In this document: positions 26,030 to 34,766 of the stretch, piece after piece
Numbering within the stretch: position 1 is the first letter of the stretch
Layout of the letters: each line of letters opens with the position of its first letter
Source: JAWKWH01 sp963669455
Lineage (GTDB): Bacteria > Pseudomonadota > Alphaproteobacteria > Rhizobiales > Rhizobiaceae
DNA: 64,000 bases
Direction of reading: 5' to 3'
NCBI GenBank assembly: GCA_963669455.1
Contig: OY770026.1
Location: forward strand, 1,426,001-1,490,000
The notes under the pieces: generated by a model
Database searches by the model: none
The model's input: only the letters and a program-made list of their open reading frames with translations
Told to the model about the DNA's origin: nothing
Position numbers and translations under genes: made by a program

Positions 26030-28564
26030 CTAAGCCTTTTCGACCTTGCAGCCGCATTTCTTGTAGTCGGTCTCCTTGGACAGGGGATCGGTCTGATCAA
26101 GTGTCAGTTTGTTGACGAGCCGGCTTTCATCGAACCAGGGCACGAAGACCAGCCCTTCGGGCGGCTTGTTGCGTCCACGTGTTTCAACCCGGGTCACCAT
26201 CTCGCCACGTCTGGTGGAGATTTTACAGGTCGATCCATCGCGCAGTTTGCGCTTCTTTGCATCCTTGGGGTTCATGAACACGACGGCATCCGGTACCGCG
26301 CGGTGCAATTCGGGAACGCGTCTCGTCATCGAGCCTGAATGCCAGTGCTCAAGCACCCGGCCGGTGCACAGCCACAGATCGAACTCATCATCCGGCGGCT
26401 CTGCTGCCGGTTCGTACGGTGCGGTGATGATGTTGGCGCGTCCGTCGGGCCTACCGTAGAAGTTGACGCCCTCGCCCTCGGCCACATGGGGATCGTAGCC
26501 TTCGCGGAAGCGCCAGAGTGTCTCCTTGCCATCGATTACCGGCCAACGCAGGCCACGGGCCTTGTGGTAGGCATCGAACTTTGCCATTTCGTGGCCCTTT
26601 TTCGGACCCTCGTACTGGAAGCGGCGATATTCTTCGTAAAGTCCCTTTTGAACGTAAAAGCCGAAATGCTCCGACTCGTGGTTCTTGTAGGCATTGCCTG
26701 CACTGTCGGTGACCATGCCGTCTTGGTAAGGAAACTGATCCACCTGGCCGTTGGCATAGAGAATGTCGAACAGCGTCTTGCCTTTGTATTCGGGCATCTT
26801 CTCAAGCAAGTCGGCGTCCCAGACATCCTCGACCTTGATACGCCTGGAAAACTCCATAATCTGCCAAAGATCCGACTTGGATTCGCCTGGAGCGGAAACC
26901 TGCTCGCGCCAGAACTGCGTGCGCCGTTCGGCGTTTCCGTAGGCGCCTTCCTTTTCCGTCCACATGGAGGTCGGCAGGATCAGATCGGCGGCAACCGCCG
27001 AGACGGTCGGATATGGATCGGAGACGGTGATGAAATTGTCGGGATTGCGCCAGCCGGGCAGGGATTCATCGTTCATATTGGCTGCCGCCTGCATATTGTT
27101 GTTACACATTACCCAAAAGCAGTTCATCACCCCGTCGTTGAGCGCCCGGTGCATGGCGACGGCATGGATCAGCGTGCCGCCTTCCGATTTCGGACCGGGA
27201 ACTGTGCCTTCGGGCAGTTTCCAGATGTTTTCGGCAAATGCGCGGTGTGCGTCATTGGCAACCACGAGATCTGCGGGCAGGCGATGGGTAAACGTGCCCA
27301 CTTCGCGCGCCGTGCCGCAGGCCGATGGCTGGCCGGTCAGTGAGAACGGGCTGTTGCCGGGTTCGGCGATCTTACCCATCAGCAGGTGGATATTGTAGAC
27401 AAGACCGTTCACCCAAACACCCCGGGTGTGCTGATTGAAGCCCATGGTCCAGAAGGAGGCGACCTTCTTGTCCGGATCGGCATAGGCTTTGGCCAGTTTT
27501 TCCAGATTTTCCGCCGGAACCTTGGTGAGCTCGGCCGTGTATTCGAGTGTGTAGGGCTCGACCGACTTGGCATAGTCTTCAAATGTGATTTTCGACAATT
27601 TGCCTTTTGCCCGGTTGGCAGCTGCCTGCTCGCGCGGATCATTGTCGCGCAGGCCGTAACCGATGTCGGTCGGTGTTTTGGTGAAGTTCACATGCTTGTC
27701 GAGGAACTCCTTGTCGTAGGCCTCGTTTTGAATGATGTGGTTGGCAATGTAATTAGCGATCGCCAGATCGGTCTGCGGTTCGAACACCAGGCCGTTGTCG
27801 GCAAGTTCGAAATTCCGGTTCTCGAAAGTCGAGAGCACATGGACCTCGCTGCCTTGCTTGGTGAGGCGGGTGTTGGTGAGGCGCGACCACAGGATCGGAT
27901 GCATCTCGGCCATGTTCGCACCCCAGAGCACGAACACGTCGGCATGTTCCAGATCATCATAGCAGCCCATCGGTTCGTCGATGCCGAAAGCCCGCATGAA
28001 TGCGCCTACGGCTGAGGCCATGCAGTGGCGGGCATTGGGCTCCAGACTGTTGGAGCGGAAACCGGCCTTGATCAGTTTTTGCGCGGCATAACCTTCCCAC
28101 ACGGTCCATTGGCCGGAGCCGAACATGCCGACGCCTTTTGGCCCCTTGGCCTTGCGCGCTGCCACCCATTTTTCGGCCATGATATCGAAGGCCTCGTCCC
28201 AGGAGACTTCTTCGAATTCACCGTTCTTGTCGTATTTTCCATCCTTCTTGCGTAGCAATGGTTTGGTCAGGCGGTCTTCGCCATACATGATCTTGGCGAG
28301 GAAATAGCCCTTGATGCAGTTCAGCCCGCGGTTGACCGGCGCGTCGGGATCGCCCTGGGTCGCCACAACGCGGCCATTGTTGACGCCGACAAGCACCGAA
28401 CAGCCGGTTCCGCAGAACCGGCATGGCGCCTTGTCCCAGCGTATTGCCCCATCTTCTTGCGCAAGCGCGGGATTTACGCCTGCAAGGGTGACACCGGCGG
28501 CAGACGCCGTTGCGGCAACAGCGCTTGCTTTTAGCATTTCGCGGCGGGAGACATTGGTGTTCAT
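26030..28564 (-). CDS. napA: NapA catalytic subunit of periplasmic nitrate reductase
   Basis: This 844-residue molybdopterin oxidoreductase reduces nitrate to nitrite in the periplasm. A twin-arginine signal (SRREMLK) at residues 6-12 is followed by an AxA-type cleavage region near 35. The [4Fe-4S] cluster cysteines are C48, C51, C55 and C83. The molybdenum ligand is the cysteine in NARHCMASA (C181). The C-terminal molybdopterin-binding domain carries the typical LCTGRVLEHWHSGSMTRRVP segment. The length is normal. It follows napD by 12 bases. Confidence 0.97.
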   Translation of the reverse strand: MNTNVSRREMLKASAVAATASAAGVTLAGVNPALAQEDGAIRWDKAPCRFCGTGCSVLVGVNNGRVVATQGDPDAPVNRGLNCIKGYFLAKIMYGEDRLTKPLLRKKDGKYDKNGEFEEVSWDEAFDIMAEKWVAARKAKGPKGVGMFGSGQWTVWEGYAAQKLIKAGFRSNSLEPNARHCMASAVGAFMRAFGIDEPMGCYDDLEHADVFVLWGANMAEMHPILWSRLTNTRLTKQGSEVHVLSTFENRNFELADNGLVFEPQTDLAIANYIANHIIQNEAYDKEFLDKHVNFTKTPTDIGYGLRDNDPREQAAANRAKGKLSKITFEDYAKSVEPYTLEYTAELTKVPAENLEKLAKAYADPDKKVASFWTMGFNQHTRGVWVNGLVYNIHLLMGKIAEPGNSPFSLTGQPSACGTAREVGTFTHRLPADLVVANDAHRAFAENIWKLPEGTVPGPKSEGGTLIHAVAMHRALNDGVMNCFWVMCNNNMQAAANMNDESLPGWRNPDNFITVSDPYPTVSAVAADLILPTSMWTEKEGAYGNAERRTQFWREQVSAPGESKSDLWQIMEFSRRIKVEDVWDADLLEKMPEYKGKTLFDILYANGQVDQFPYQDGMVTDSAGNAYKNHESEHFGFYVQKGLYEEYRRFQYEGPKKGHEMAKFDAYHKARGLRWPVIDGKETLWRFREGYDPHVAEGEGVNFYGRPDGRANIITAPYEPAAEPPDDEFDLWLCTGRVLEHWHSGSMTRRVPELHRAVPDAVVFMNPKDAKKRKLRDGSTCKISTRRGEMVTRVETRGRNKPPEGLVFVPWFDESRLVNKLTLDQTDPLSKETDYKKCGCKVEKA

Positions 28565-28576
28565 TGGGCAAGCTCC

Positions 28577-28852
28577 TCAATTGGGCATGCGGTCGATGCG
28601 CATGCTAGAGACTGGAGTGGGGGCAGGTTCAAAATTGTGATAGGCCAGCGTTGCCGCGGCGATGCCCGGCATGCGCTGTAAGTCCATGATCGTGGTGTCG
28701 CAGGAGATGTCTGCCGCATCTTCCACGGTGACGATGAAACGTCCGTCCGGCGTTTCATGGTGCAGTTCCACACCGGGCAACTCTTTTAGTGCTGCGCGGA
28801 CCCTGGTTTGTTTTCCGGGATATGCATGCACAAGAACACCGGCGATATTCAC
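28577..28852 (-). CDS. napD: NapD chaperone for NapA maturation
   Basis: This is a small cytoplasmic protein of 91 residues that binds the NapA twin-arginine signal. The start is a GTG at 28852 reading VNIAGVLVHAYPGK, overlapping the napF stop (GTGA) with GGAG 8 bases upstream; the open frame runs further but the GTG fits family length. The PGKQTRVRAALKELPGVELH and DGRFIVTVE stretches are typical. Confidence 0.9.
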   Translation of the reverse strand: MNIAGVLVHAYPGKQTRVRAALKELPGVELHHETPDGRFIVTVEDAADISCDTTIMDLQRMPGIAAATLAYHNFEPAPTPVSSMRIDRMPN

Positions 28853-29355
28853 GCGACCATCTCCTGTTTTTTCTGACTTGTCATTGCGATTGATTTGTTT
28901 GGGCAGACGGCTGCGCAATTGCCGCAACCGGTGCACCTGTCCGTGTTGACAAGTGCCTGTGCACGGCCGCCTGTCATCAGGCGAAATCTTATGGCGCCAG
29001 CCTCGCATGCTTCCTCGCAGGCCCGGCAGGTGATGCCATTTGATGACAGGCATGAACTGTCGATCCCAGCGCTGATGGTCCAGTCACGTGCCGCCTTGGC
29101 ATTAAGCGCGCCCGTCTTGCATGCTTCAGCGCATGCGCCACAGAAGGTGCATTTGGCGTGGCCGAAACGAAGACTTGGAAACCCGTCGCCATCTCTGCCG
29201 ATGAGCCCGGTGTTGCAGGATTTTTCGCAGTCATGACACCGGTTGCAAAGAAAGCGGAAGTCTTTCTCGGCAATGGCATCTGGAGGACGGGGAAGTATCG
29301 GTGGCCGAGCAAGTCGCCCCCGAATTAAATCTCGCCTGTTTAGTTGTTGAGCCAT
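28849..29355 (-). CDS. napF: NapF ferredoxin-type protein
   Basis: This 168-residue cytoplasmic protein has three or so [4Fe-4S] binding sets: CNRCHDCEKSC, CTFCGACAEAC, and CTGCGNCAAVCP, with CRACEEAC completing the middle set. It assists NapA maturation. It is the first gene of the operon; no napE, napG or napH is seen in the window. Confidence 0.92.
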   Translation of the reverse strand: MAQQLNRRDLIRGRLARPPILPRPPDAIAEKDFRFLCNRCHDCEKSCNTGLIGRDGDGFPSLRFGHAKCTFCGACAEACKTGALNAKAARDWTISAGIDSSCLSSNGITCRACEEACEAGAIRFRLMTGGRAQALVNTDRCTGCGNCAAVCPNKSIAMTSQKKQEMVA

Positions 29356-29440
29356 CGTCCAGCGTTTCTGAGAGGCCTGAGATCAAGACCTTGGCGGAGC
29401 AAGATTCGCCTGCGGGTTTTTGTTGGCCTCTCAATTGGTA

Positions 29441-29482
29441 ATTATCGCATTACTGGCGGATAACTATCTTGACCAAAGTCAA
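29441..29482 (-). promoter_or_regulatory. FNR/Dnr-type box and -10 element of the nap operon
   Basis: TTGACTTTGGTCAA (29469-29482, read on the minus strand) matches the TTGA-N6-TCAA core of FNR/CRP-family anaerobic activators. A GATAAT hexamer at 29441-29446 lies about 32 bases from the box centre, the geometry of a class II FNR promoter with the box at -41.5. The napF start lies about 86 bases further downstream. Anaerobic or nitrogen-oxide control is inferred. Confidence 0.7.
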
Positions 29483-29528
29483 GATCAGGGGCTTATTGAA
29501 AGCCTCTTTCGCACTTTTCGCATGTCTT

Positions 29529-29556
29529 AAAAAAAACCCCGCGCCAAAGCGCGGGG
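29529..29556 (-). terminator. Rho-independent terminator pointing toward nap
   Basis: The 8-bp GC stem CCCCGCGC/GCGCGGGG with a 4-base loop is followed, on the minus strand, by eight T. It lies upstream of the nap promoter and downstream of no annotated minus-strand gene. It therefore either insulates nap or ends a short unannotated transcript. Confidence 0.75.
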
Positions 29557-29640
29557 CCGAGGGTTTTGGTGCAAACACCTCTGCCGGAATAATCCGGTGT
29601 GTTATCGTAGCAAAATACTCGTCAGTCACAATCCGGCTTT
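29530..29640 (-). ncRNA. Candidate small RNA ending at an orphan terminator
   Basis: The 100 or so bases before the terminator on the minus strand contain a second hairpin (CCGGAATAATCCGG, 29584-29597) and no convincing gene. No clear -10/-35 was assigned. The only support is the position of a strong terminator without an upstream gene. Confidence 0.35.
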
Positions 29641-29648
29641 GATGTGCT

Positions 29649-29684
29649 TAATTAGTATGCAATCACCTATATTGCATAATTAAT
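29649..29684. promoter_or_regulatory. AT-rich dyad upstream of urtA
   Basis: TATGCAAT and ATTGCATA face each other across CACCTAT, extended outward by TTAATTA/TAATTAA with one bulge. It lies about 115-150 bases before the sigma-54 promoter, a suitable place for an activator site. It does not match the usual NtrC consensus well, so the binding protein is unknown. Confidence 0.4.
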
Positions 29685-29797
29685 ATACAGTTAAGGTGTT
29701 GAAATTGTCACTGCACCATCCTGCCTGGAGTGACGCCTACGTAATTAAACTTTTTATTTCATAGGCTTAAGCGATTTCGACAGCGCCGCCAGGCGGT

Positions 29798-29815
29798 TTG
29801 GCACAAGCCTTGCTT
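29798..29815 (+). promoter_or_regulatory. Sigma-54 promoter of urtABCDE-ure
   Basis: TTGGCACAAGCCTTGCTT has the invariant GG (29800-29801) and GC (29812-29813) spaced by exactly ten bases and agrees with TGGCAC-N5-TTGC. It lies 38 bases before the urtA start, leaving room for a normal leader. Sigma-54 control of urea uptake suits nitrogen-limitation regulation through NtrC. Confidence 0.75.
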
Positions 29816-29853
29816 TTCATGCTGCGGTGCAAACACAACTGACGGAGACTTTT

Positions 29854-31137
29854 ATGTCAAACTTGACCAGACGGACATTGCTGCTGGCAACCGCGTTCAG
29901 CGCGTCACTTGCAATCCAGCCGGCATTTTCGGCGGACGATACGATCAAAGTGGGCGTTTTGCATTCGCTTTCGGGGACGATGGCGATATCGGAGACCACG
30001 CTTAAAGATGCTATGTTGATGCTTATCGATGAGCAGAATAAAAAAGGCGGCTTGCTCGGCAAGAAGCTTGAGGCGGTTGTCGTTGATCCGGCTTCCGACT
30101 GGCCGCTTTTTGCCGAAAAGGCGCGCGATCTGATTGCCGCCGAAAAGGTATCGGCCGTATTTGGATGCTGGACATCCGTGTCGCGCAAATCGGTTCTGCC
30201 TGTCTTTGAGGAGTTGAACTCGATTCTGTTCTATCCCGTCCAGTATGAGGGCGAGGAAAGCCAGCGCAACGTGTTTTATACCGGTGCTGCGCCCAATCAG
30301 CAGGCAATCCCTGCGGTCGACTATCTGATGGAAGAAGAAGAAGTGGAGCGCTGGGTTCTGGCCGGCACTGACTATGTTTATCCGCGCACGACAAACAAGA
30401 TCCTCGAAGCCTATCTGAAATCAAAGGGCGTGGCTGAAGAGGATATCATGATCAACTATACGCCATTCGGCCATTCCGACTGGCAGACCATTGTTTCTGA
30501 TATCAAGGGCTTTGGTTCGGGCGGCAAGAAAACCGCTGTCGTCTCCACCATCAACGGTGACGCCAATGTGCCATTCTATAAGGAACTCGGTAATCAGGGC
30601 ATCAAAGCGTCTGATATTCCGGTTGTCGCTTTTTCGGTTGGCGAGGAAGAGCTGGCCGGTCTGGATACGGCTCCGCTGGTCGGGCATCTTGCGGCGTGGA
30701 ACTACTTCCAGTCGGTTGAAACGCCAGAAAACGCCGCGTTCATCGAATCCTGGAAGGCGCGCATGGGTGACGATCGCGTAACCAACGATCCGATGGAAGC
30801 GCATTATATCGGCTTCAATATGTGGGTTAAGGCCGTTGAAAAGGCCGGAACAACGGATGTTGATGCGGTAATCGCTGCACTTCCGGGTATCGAGGCGCCG
30901 AACCTAACCGGCGGCGTGTCGAAGATGTTGCCAAACCATCACATCACGAAACCGGTATTGATTGGCGAAATCCAGTCCGATGGCCAGTTTGAAGTCGTTT
31001 CATCGACGGAAGACCTGGTTGCTGGCGATGCCTGGTCAGACTACCTGCCCGACTCCAAGATGCTCAAGGCCGACTGGGTGGAGATGAAGTGCGGCAATTA
31101 TAATACCGAAACCAAGAGTTGTGGCGGTTCCGGCTAA
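29854..31137 (+). CDS. urtA: Urea ABC transporter substrate-binding protein
   Basis: This 427-residue periplasmic binding protein is of the branched-chain amino acid/urea family. The start at 29854 follows GGAG by 8 bases and gives a signal peptide MSNLTRRTLLLATAFSASLA; a GTG frame 9 codons upstream is rejected. UrtA-typical segments include VGVLHSLSGTMAISET, FGCWTSVSRKSVLPVFEELN and YVYPRTTN. It is the first gene of the nitrogen-regulated urea uptake and urease locus. Confidence 0.95.
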   Translation: MSNLTRRTLLLATAFSASLAIQPAFSADDTIKVGVLHSLSGTMAISETTLKDAMLMLIDEQNKKGGLLGKKLEAVVVDPASDWPLFAEKARDLIAAEKVSAVFGCWTSVSRKSVLPVFEELNSILFYPVQYEGEESQRNVFYTGAAPNQQAIPAVDYLMEEEEVERWVLAGTDYVYPRTTNKILEAYLKSKGVAEEDIMINYTPFGHSDWQTIVSDIKGFGSGGKKTAVVSTINGDANVPFYKELGNQGIKASDIPVVAFSVGEEELAGLDTAPLVGHLAAWNYFQSVETPENAAFIESWKARMGDDRVTNDPMEAHYIGFNMWVKAVEKAGTTDVDAVIAALPGIEAPNLTGGVSKMLPNHHITKPVLIGEIQSDGQFEVVSSTEDLVAGDAWSDYLPDSKMLKADWVEMKCGNYNTETKSCGGSG

Positions 31138-31187
31138 TTAGCGATCGCCAGAGGGGCTTTGAGCCAAGAGCGATCAACATAGTGATG

Positions 31188-31208
31188 CGACGGCCCGCCG
31201 GGCCGTCG
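31188..31208 (+). terminator. Hairpin between urtA and urtB
   Basis: The perfect 9-bp stem CGACGGCCC/GGGCCGTCG with loop GCC lies 50 bases after urtA and is followed by TAAAATTT. It resembles a leaky terminator or stabiliser that would raise UrtA over the permeases, parallel to the hairpin after smoE. Confidence 0.6.
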
Positions 31209-31242
31209 TAAAATTTCAGCCAAAGCAATCACAGGTAAGATT

Positions 31243-32856
31243 TTGCGCGGATTTTTTCTAATACTCTTTTGCTATTTTTCCGTGCTGGGACCTTCCATTG
31301 CCCAGGATACCGGGATCAGAGGCATCGTCAGCCAGTTTGCCGAGGCAAAAAAGTTCTCCCAGGTTGAAGACGTCATCGTTCAGCTTGGAAGTAGCGCCGA
31401 CGCATCGGCGGTCCGCCCGCTGCGCAGCCTGCTTGCCGGTACGCTCAAGGTTCGCAAGGCCGATGACATTGTCCTGATTGTGGAAGGCGAGGCGGTTAAT
31501 CTGGTGCTGCGTGATCCGCTGACCGGCGATCAGCTTGACGCGGCCGGCCTTACCGCCAAGGATTTCCGCAAGATCAAGATCAAAAATTCGCTGCGCCGTA
31601 AAATCGAGGCCGCCCTTTCAGGTCTGACGCTTGGTTCAAGCTCGCGTGACATTCGCCTGGAGGCGGCGCAGACGATTTTCGACCGCCCCGATGCCGAGGC
31701 TCTGGAAGCGCTGGAAGATGCGCTTGAAAGGGAAGCTGATCGGGAGGTCCGCGACGCATTTTTAGATGCGCGTGCCGCCACTATTTTCGTGAGCGAGATG
31801 GCGGCCGGCGACAAGCAGGCGGCCATTGAACGGATTGCCAAGCGTGGCGACCGTGACGCCCTTTCGCTGCTTTTAACACATGCCGGCAATGCCGATGCGG
31901 TACTTAAACCCCAGATCGACGCGGCGATCGCCCAGCTGGAGGCAAGTCTTGCCACCTGGGCTGCTGCGCAAAATGTCTGGTATGGGCTGTCGCTGGGTTC
32001 GGTGCTGCTGCTGGCGGCCATCGGGCTTGCCATCACATTCGGCGTCATGGGCGTCATCAACATGGCCCATGGGGAGATGGTCATGCTGGGCGCCTATACG
32101 ACATTCGCCATACAAGAACTCATTCGCACATCCGCGCCGCATCTGTTCGACTATTCGTTGTTTATTGCGATCCCAGCGGCCTTTGCCGTCAGTGGCGGCA
32201 TCGGGCTTGTCATGGAGCGCGGCCTCATACGGTTTCTTTATGGCCGTCCGCTGGAGACCCTGCTGGCGACATGGGGCGTCTCGCTTATTTTGCAACAAAC
32301 CGTGCGCACCATATTCGGACCGACCAATCGCGAGGTCGGTAATCCATCGTGGATGTCGGGCGCATTCGAACTTGGTGAAATGGCGATCACCTGGAACAGA
32401 TTATGGATCGTCGTCTTCGCCATGGCGGTGTTTGCAGCGCTTTATATGATCATCAACCATTCAACTCTTGGGCTGGAAATGCGGGCCGTTACCCAGAACA
32501 GGCGCATGGCTGGCGCCATGGGCATCAAAACCTCGTGGGTTGATGCAATGACATTTGCGCTCGGATCGGGCATCGCCGGGATTGCCGGTGTCGCGCTTAG
32601 CCAGATTGACAATGTCTCACCCAATCTTGGCCAGGACTATATTATCGATTCCTTTCTGGTCGTGGTTTTTGGCGGTGTCGGCAATCTGTGGGGTACACTG
32701 GTCGGGGCGATGTCGCTCGGTGTCGCCAACAAGTTTCTTGAACCTTATGCCGGTGCCGTATTGGGCAAGATCCTGGTGCTGGTCATGATCATCCTGTTTA
32801 TCCAGAAACGCCCGCGCGGTTTGTTCGCGCTTAAGGGCCGCGCGGTGGAGAACTGA
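31243..32856 (+). CDS. urtB: Urea ABC transporter permease UrtB
   Basis: This 537-residue protein starts at a TTG reading MRGFFLILFCYFSVLGPSIA, a signal-like segment. It has a soluble, charged region to about residue 235, as is usual for UrtB, and then a LivH-type permease (GVMGVINMAHGEMVMLGAYT near 266-285). It forms the inner-membrane channel with UrtC. AGGT lies about 7 bases before the TTG. Confidence 0.92.
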   Translation: MRGFFLILFCYFSVLGPSIAQDTGIRGIVSQFAEAKKFSQVEDVIVQLGSSADASAVRPLRSLLAGTLKVRKADDIVLIVEGEAVNLVLRDPLTGDQLDAAGLTAKDFRKIKIKNSLRRKIEAALSGLTLGSSSRDIRLEAAQTIFDRPDAEALEALEDALEREADREVRDAFLDARAATIFVSEMAAGDKQAAIERIAKRGDRDALSLLLTHAGNADAVLKPQIDAAIAQLEASLATWAAAQNVWYGLSLGSVLLLAAIGLAITFGVMGVINMAHGEMVMLGAYTTFAIQELIRTSAPHLFDYSLFIAIPAAFAVSGGIGLVMERGLIRFLYGRPLETLLATWGVSLILQQTVRTIFGPTNREVGNPSWMSGAFELGEMAITWNRLWIVVFAMAVFAALYMIINHSTLGLEMRAVTQNRRMAGAMGIKTSWVDAMTFALGSGIAGIAGVALSQIDNVSPNLGQDYIIDSFLVVVFGGVGNLWGTLVGAMSLGVANKFLEPYAGAVLGKILVLVMIILFIQKRPRGLFALKGRAVEN

Positions 32857-32861
32857 TCGAC

Positions 32862-34004
32862 ATGCCATTTTCGATCCCAGCGGGGCTGACCAAATTCACC
32901 ATTGCCGCGATCATCGTGATTGCCGCGACCGCGGTTCTGGTTCCTGCCTCCAACCTGCTCCTGCCCGAAGACAGTTTTTTGCATGTGCCTGATCATCTCG
33001 TGGCGCTCGCCGGCAAATTCCTCTGCTACGCAATGCTTGCCGTCTCGCTCAATCTGGTTTGGGGGTATTGTGGCATTCTGTCTCTTGGACATGGCGCGTT
33101 CTTTGCCCTTGGCGGCTATGCGATGGGCATGTATCTGATGCGGCAGATCGGTTCGCGTGGCGTCTATGGACACCCGGTCCTGCCCGATTTCATGGTTTTT
33201 TTGAACTATGAAGAACTTCCGTGGTTCTGGGTTGGCTTCGACCAATTCTGGTTCGCGGCGCTGATGATTTTGGCGGTGCCGGGATTGCTGGCTTTCGTGT
33301 TTGGCTGGTTTGCCTTCCGCTCGCGCGTATCCGGTGTCTATCTGTCAATCATCACGCAGGCGATGACCTATGCTTTGCTGCTGGCGTTTTTTCGCAACGA
33401 TATGGGCTTCGGCGGCAATAACGGTCTGACCGACTTTAAGGATATTCTCGGCTTCAATGTTCAGGCTCGCGAAACCAGAGCGACGTTGTTTGCCTTAAGT
33501 GCGGTGTGTCTGGCCGGCTTCCTTTTGCTGACGGCTTCGATTACCGCTTCGCGGTTCGGCAAACTTATGGTTGCCACCCGCGACGCAGAAAGCCGGACGC
33601 GGTTTCTGGGTTACCGGCCCGAGCGGGTCAAACTGTTCGTCTGGACGCTATCGGCGATGATGGCAGGCCTTGCCGGTGCGCTTTACGTACCCCAGGTCGG
33701 CATCATCAATCCAGGCGAATTCGCCCCGGCCAATTCCATCGAAATCGTCATCTGGACTGCCGTGGGCGGCCGGGGCACGATTGTCGGCCCGGTCATTGGT
33801 GCTGTTCTCGTCAACGGCGGAAAGAGCTGGTTTACCGGCCTGTTGCCGGAATTCTGGCTGTTTGCCCTTGGCGCGATATTCGTGCTGACGACGCTGTTTT
33901 TGCCAAAGGGCATCGTCGGAACACTGGCAGAGCACTGGCAAAATTATCGACAGCGCGGCAGCAGCAAACGGTCGCGCGCAACCAAATTTCAGCCGGCGGA
34001 ATAG
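32862..34004 (+). CDS. urtC: Urea ABC transporter permease UrtC
   Basis: This 380-residue LivM-type permease has about eight hydrophobic segments and the conserved loop SRTRFLGYRPERVKLFVWTL near 243-262. It starts 5 bases after urtB. Its stop is immediately followed by the urtD start. Confidence 0.92.
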   Translation: MPFSIPAGLTKFTIAAIIVIAATAVLVPASNLLLPEDSFLHVPDHLVALAGKFLCYAMLAVSLNLVWGYCGILSLGHGAFFALGGYAMGMYLMRQIGSRGVYGHPVLPDFMVFLNYEELPWFWVGFDQFWFAALMILAVPGLLAFVFGWFAFRSRVSGVYLSIITQAMTYALLLAFFRNDMGFGGNNGLTDFKDILGFNVQARETRATLFALSAVCLAGFLLLTASITASRFGKLMVATRDAESRTRFLGYRPERVKLFVWTLSAMMAGLAGALYVPQVGIINPGEFAPANSIEIVIWTAVGGRGTIVGPVIGAVLVNGGKSWFTGLLPEFWLFALGAIFVLTTLFLPKGIVGTLAEHWQNYRQRGSSKRSRATKFQPAE

Positions 34005-34760
34005 ATGGTGAAAGCGCGTCTGACATCTTCAATGCTTTACCTTGACGGGGTGTCTGTGGCCTTTGACGGGTTCAAGGCCATCAACGAACTCTCGCTGGTT
34101 GTCGAGCCCGGTGAAATGCGGGCCATCATCGGACCGAACGGCGCCGGCAAGACGACGATGATGGATATCATCACCGGCAAGACCAAGCCAGATATTGGCG
34201 AAGTCTGGTTTGACGGGCGGGTTGATTTGAACCGGCATGATGAATCGTCCATCGCAACACTTGGGATCGGGCGGAAATTTCAAAAGCCAACGGTTTTCGA
34301 AAACCATACGGTCGAAGACAATCTGCTGCTTGCCATGTCGGGGGCGCTGCCGGCCATCGGTCTTTTATTTGCGCAACGCGGGCAGGGTGAAACCACACGC
34401 ATCGACGCCATTTTGGACACGATCCGTCTTGCAGAGCGCCGTCTGGAGCTGGCGGCCAATCTTTCCCATGGCCAGAAACAATGGCTCGAAATCGGAATGC
34501 TGCTGGCGCAGGATCCGAAATTGCTGCTGGTTGACGAGCCGGTTGCCGGCATGACCGATTCGGAGACCGCCGAAACGGCCCGTTTGCTGCGCGACATCGC
34601 CAAAACACACACGGTGATTGTCGTCGAGCATGACATGGATTTCGTGCGCGAGCTCGATGTCAAGGTGACCTGCCTGCATGAGGGGGCTGTGCTGGCTGAG
34701 GGAACGCTTGACCATGTCAGCGCCGACGAGCGGGTTATCGAAGTTTATTTGGGGCGGTAG
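34005..34760 (+). CDS. urtD: Urea ABC transporter ATP-binding protein UrtD
   Basis: This 251-residue LivG-type ATPase has Walker A GPNGAGKTT near 42-50, LSHGQKQWLEIG as the signature (the UrtD form of LSGGQ), Walker B LLLVDEP and switch VVEHDMDF. An ATG at 34032 (MLYLDGVSV) would give a shorter start closer to some homologues. It energises UrtBC together with UrtE. Confidence 0.92.
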   Translation: MVKARLTSSMLYLDGVSVAFDGFKAINELSLVVEPGEMRAIIGPNGAGKTTMMDIITGKTKPDIGEVWFDGRVDLNRHDESSIATLGIGRKFQKPTVFENHTVEDNLLLAMSGALPAIGLLFAQRGQGETTRIDAILDTIRLAERRLELAANLSHGQKQWLEIGMLLAQDPKLLLVDEPVAGMTDSETAETARLLRDIAKTHTVIVVEHDMDFVRELDVKVTCLHEGAVLAEGTLDHVSADERVIEVYLGR

Positions 34761-34766
34761 TCGACA

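Noticed and set aside
29446..29622. Minus-strand GTG frame of about 59 codons (VTDEYFATITHR...) between urt and nap
   Set aside because: It runs through the orphan terminator and the nap FNR box, has no convincing ribosome site, and its sequence resembles no protein.
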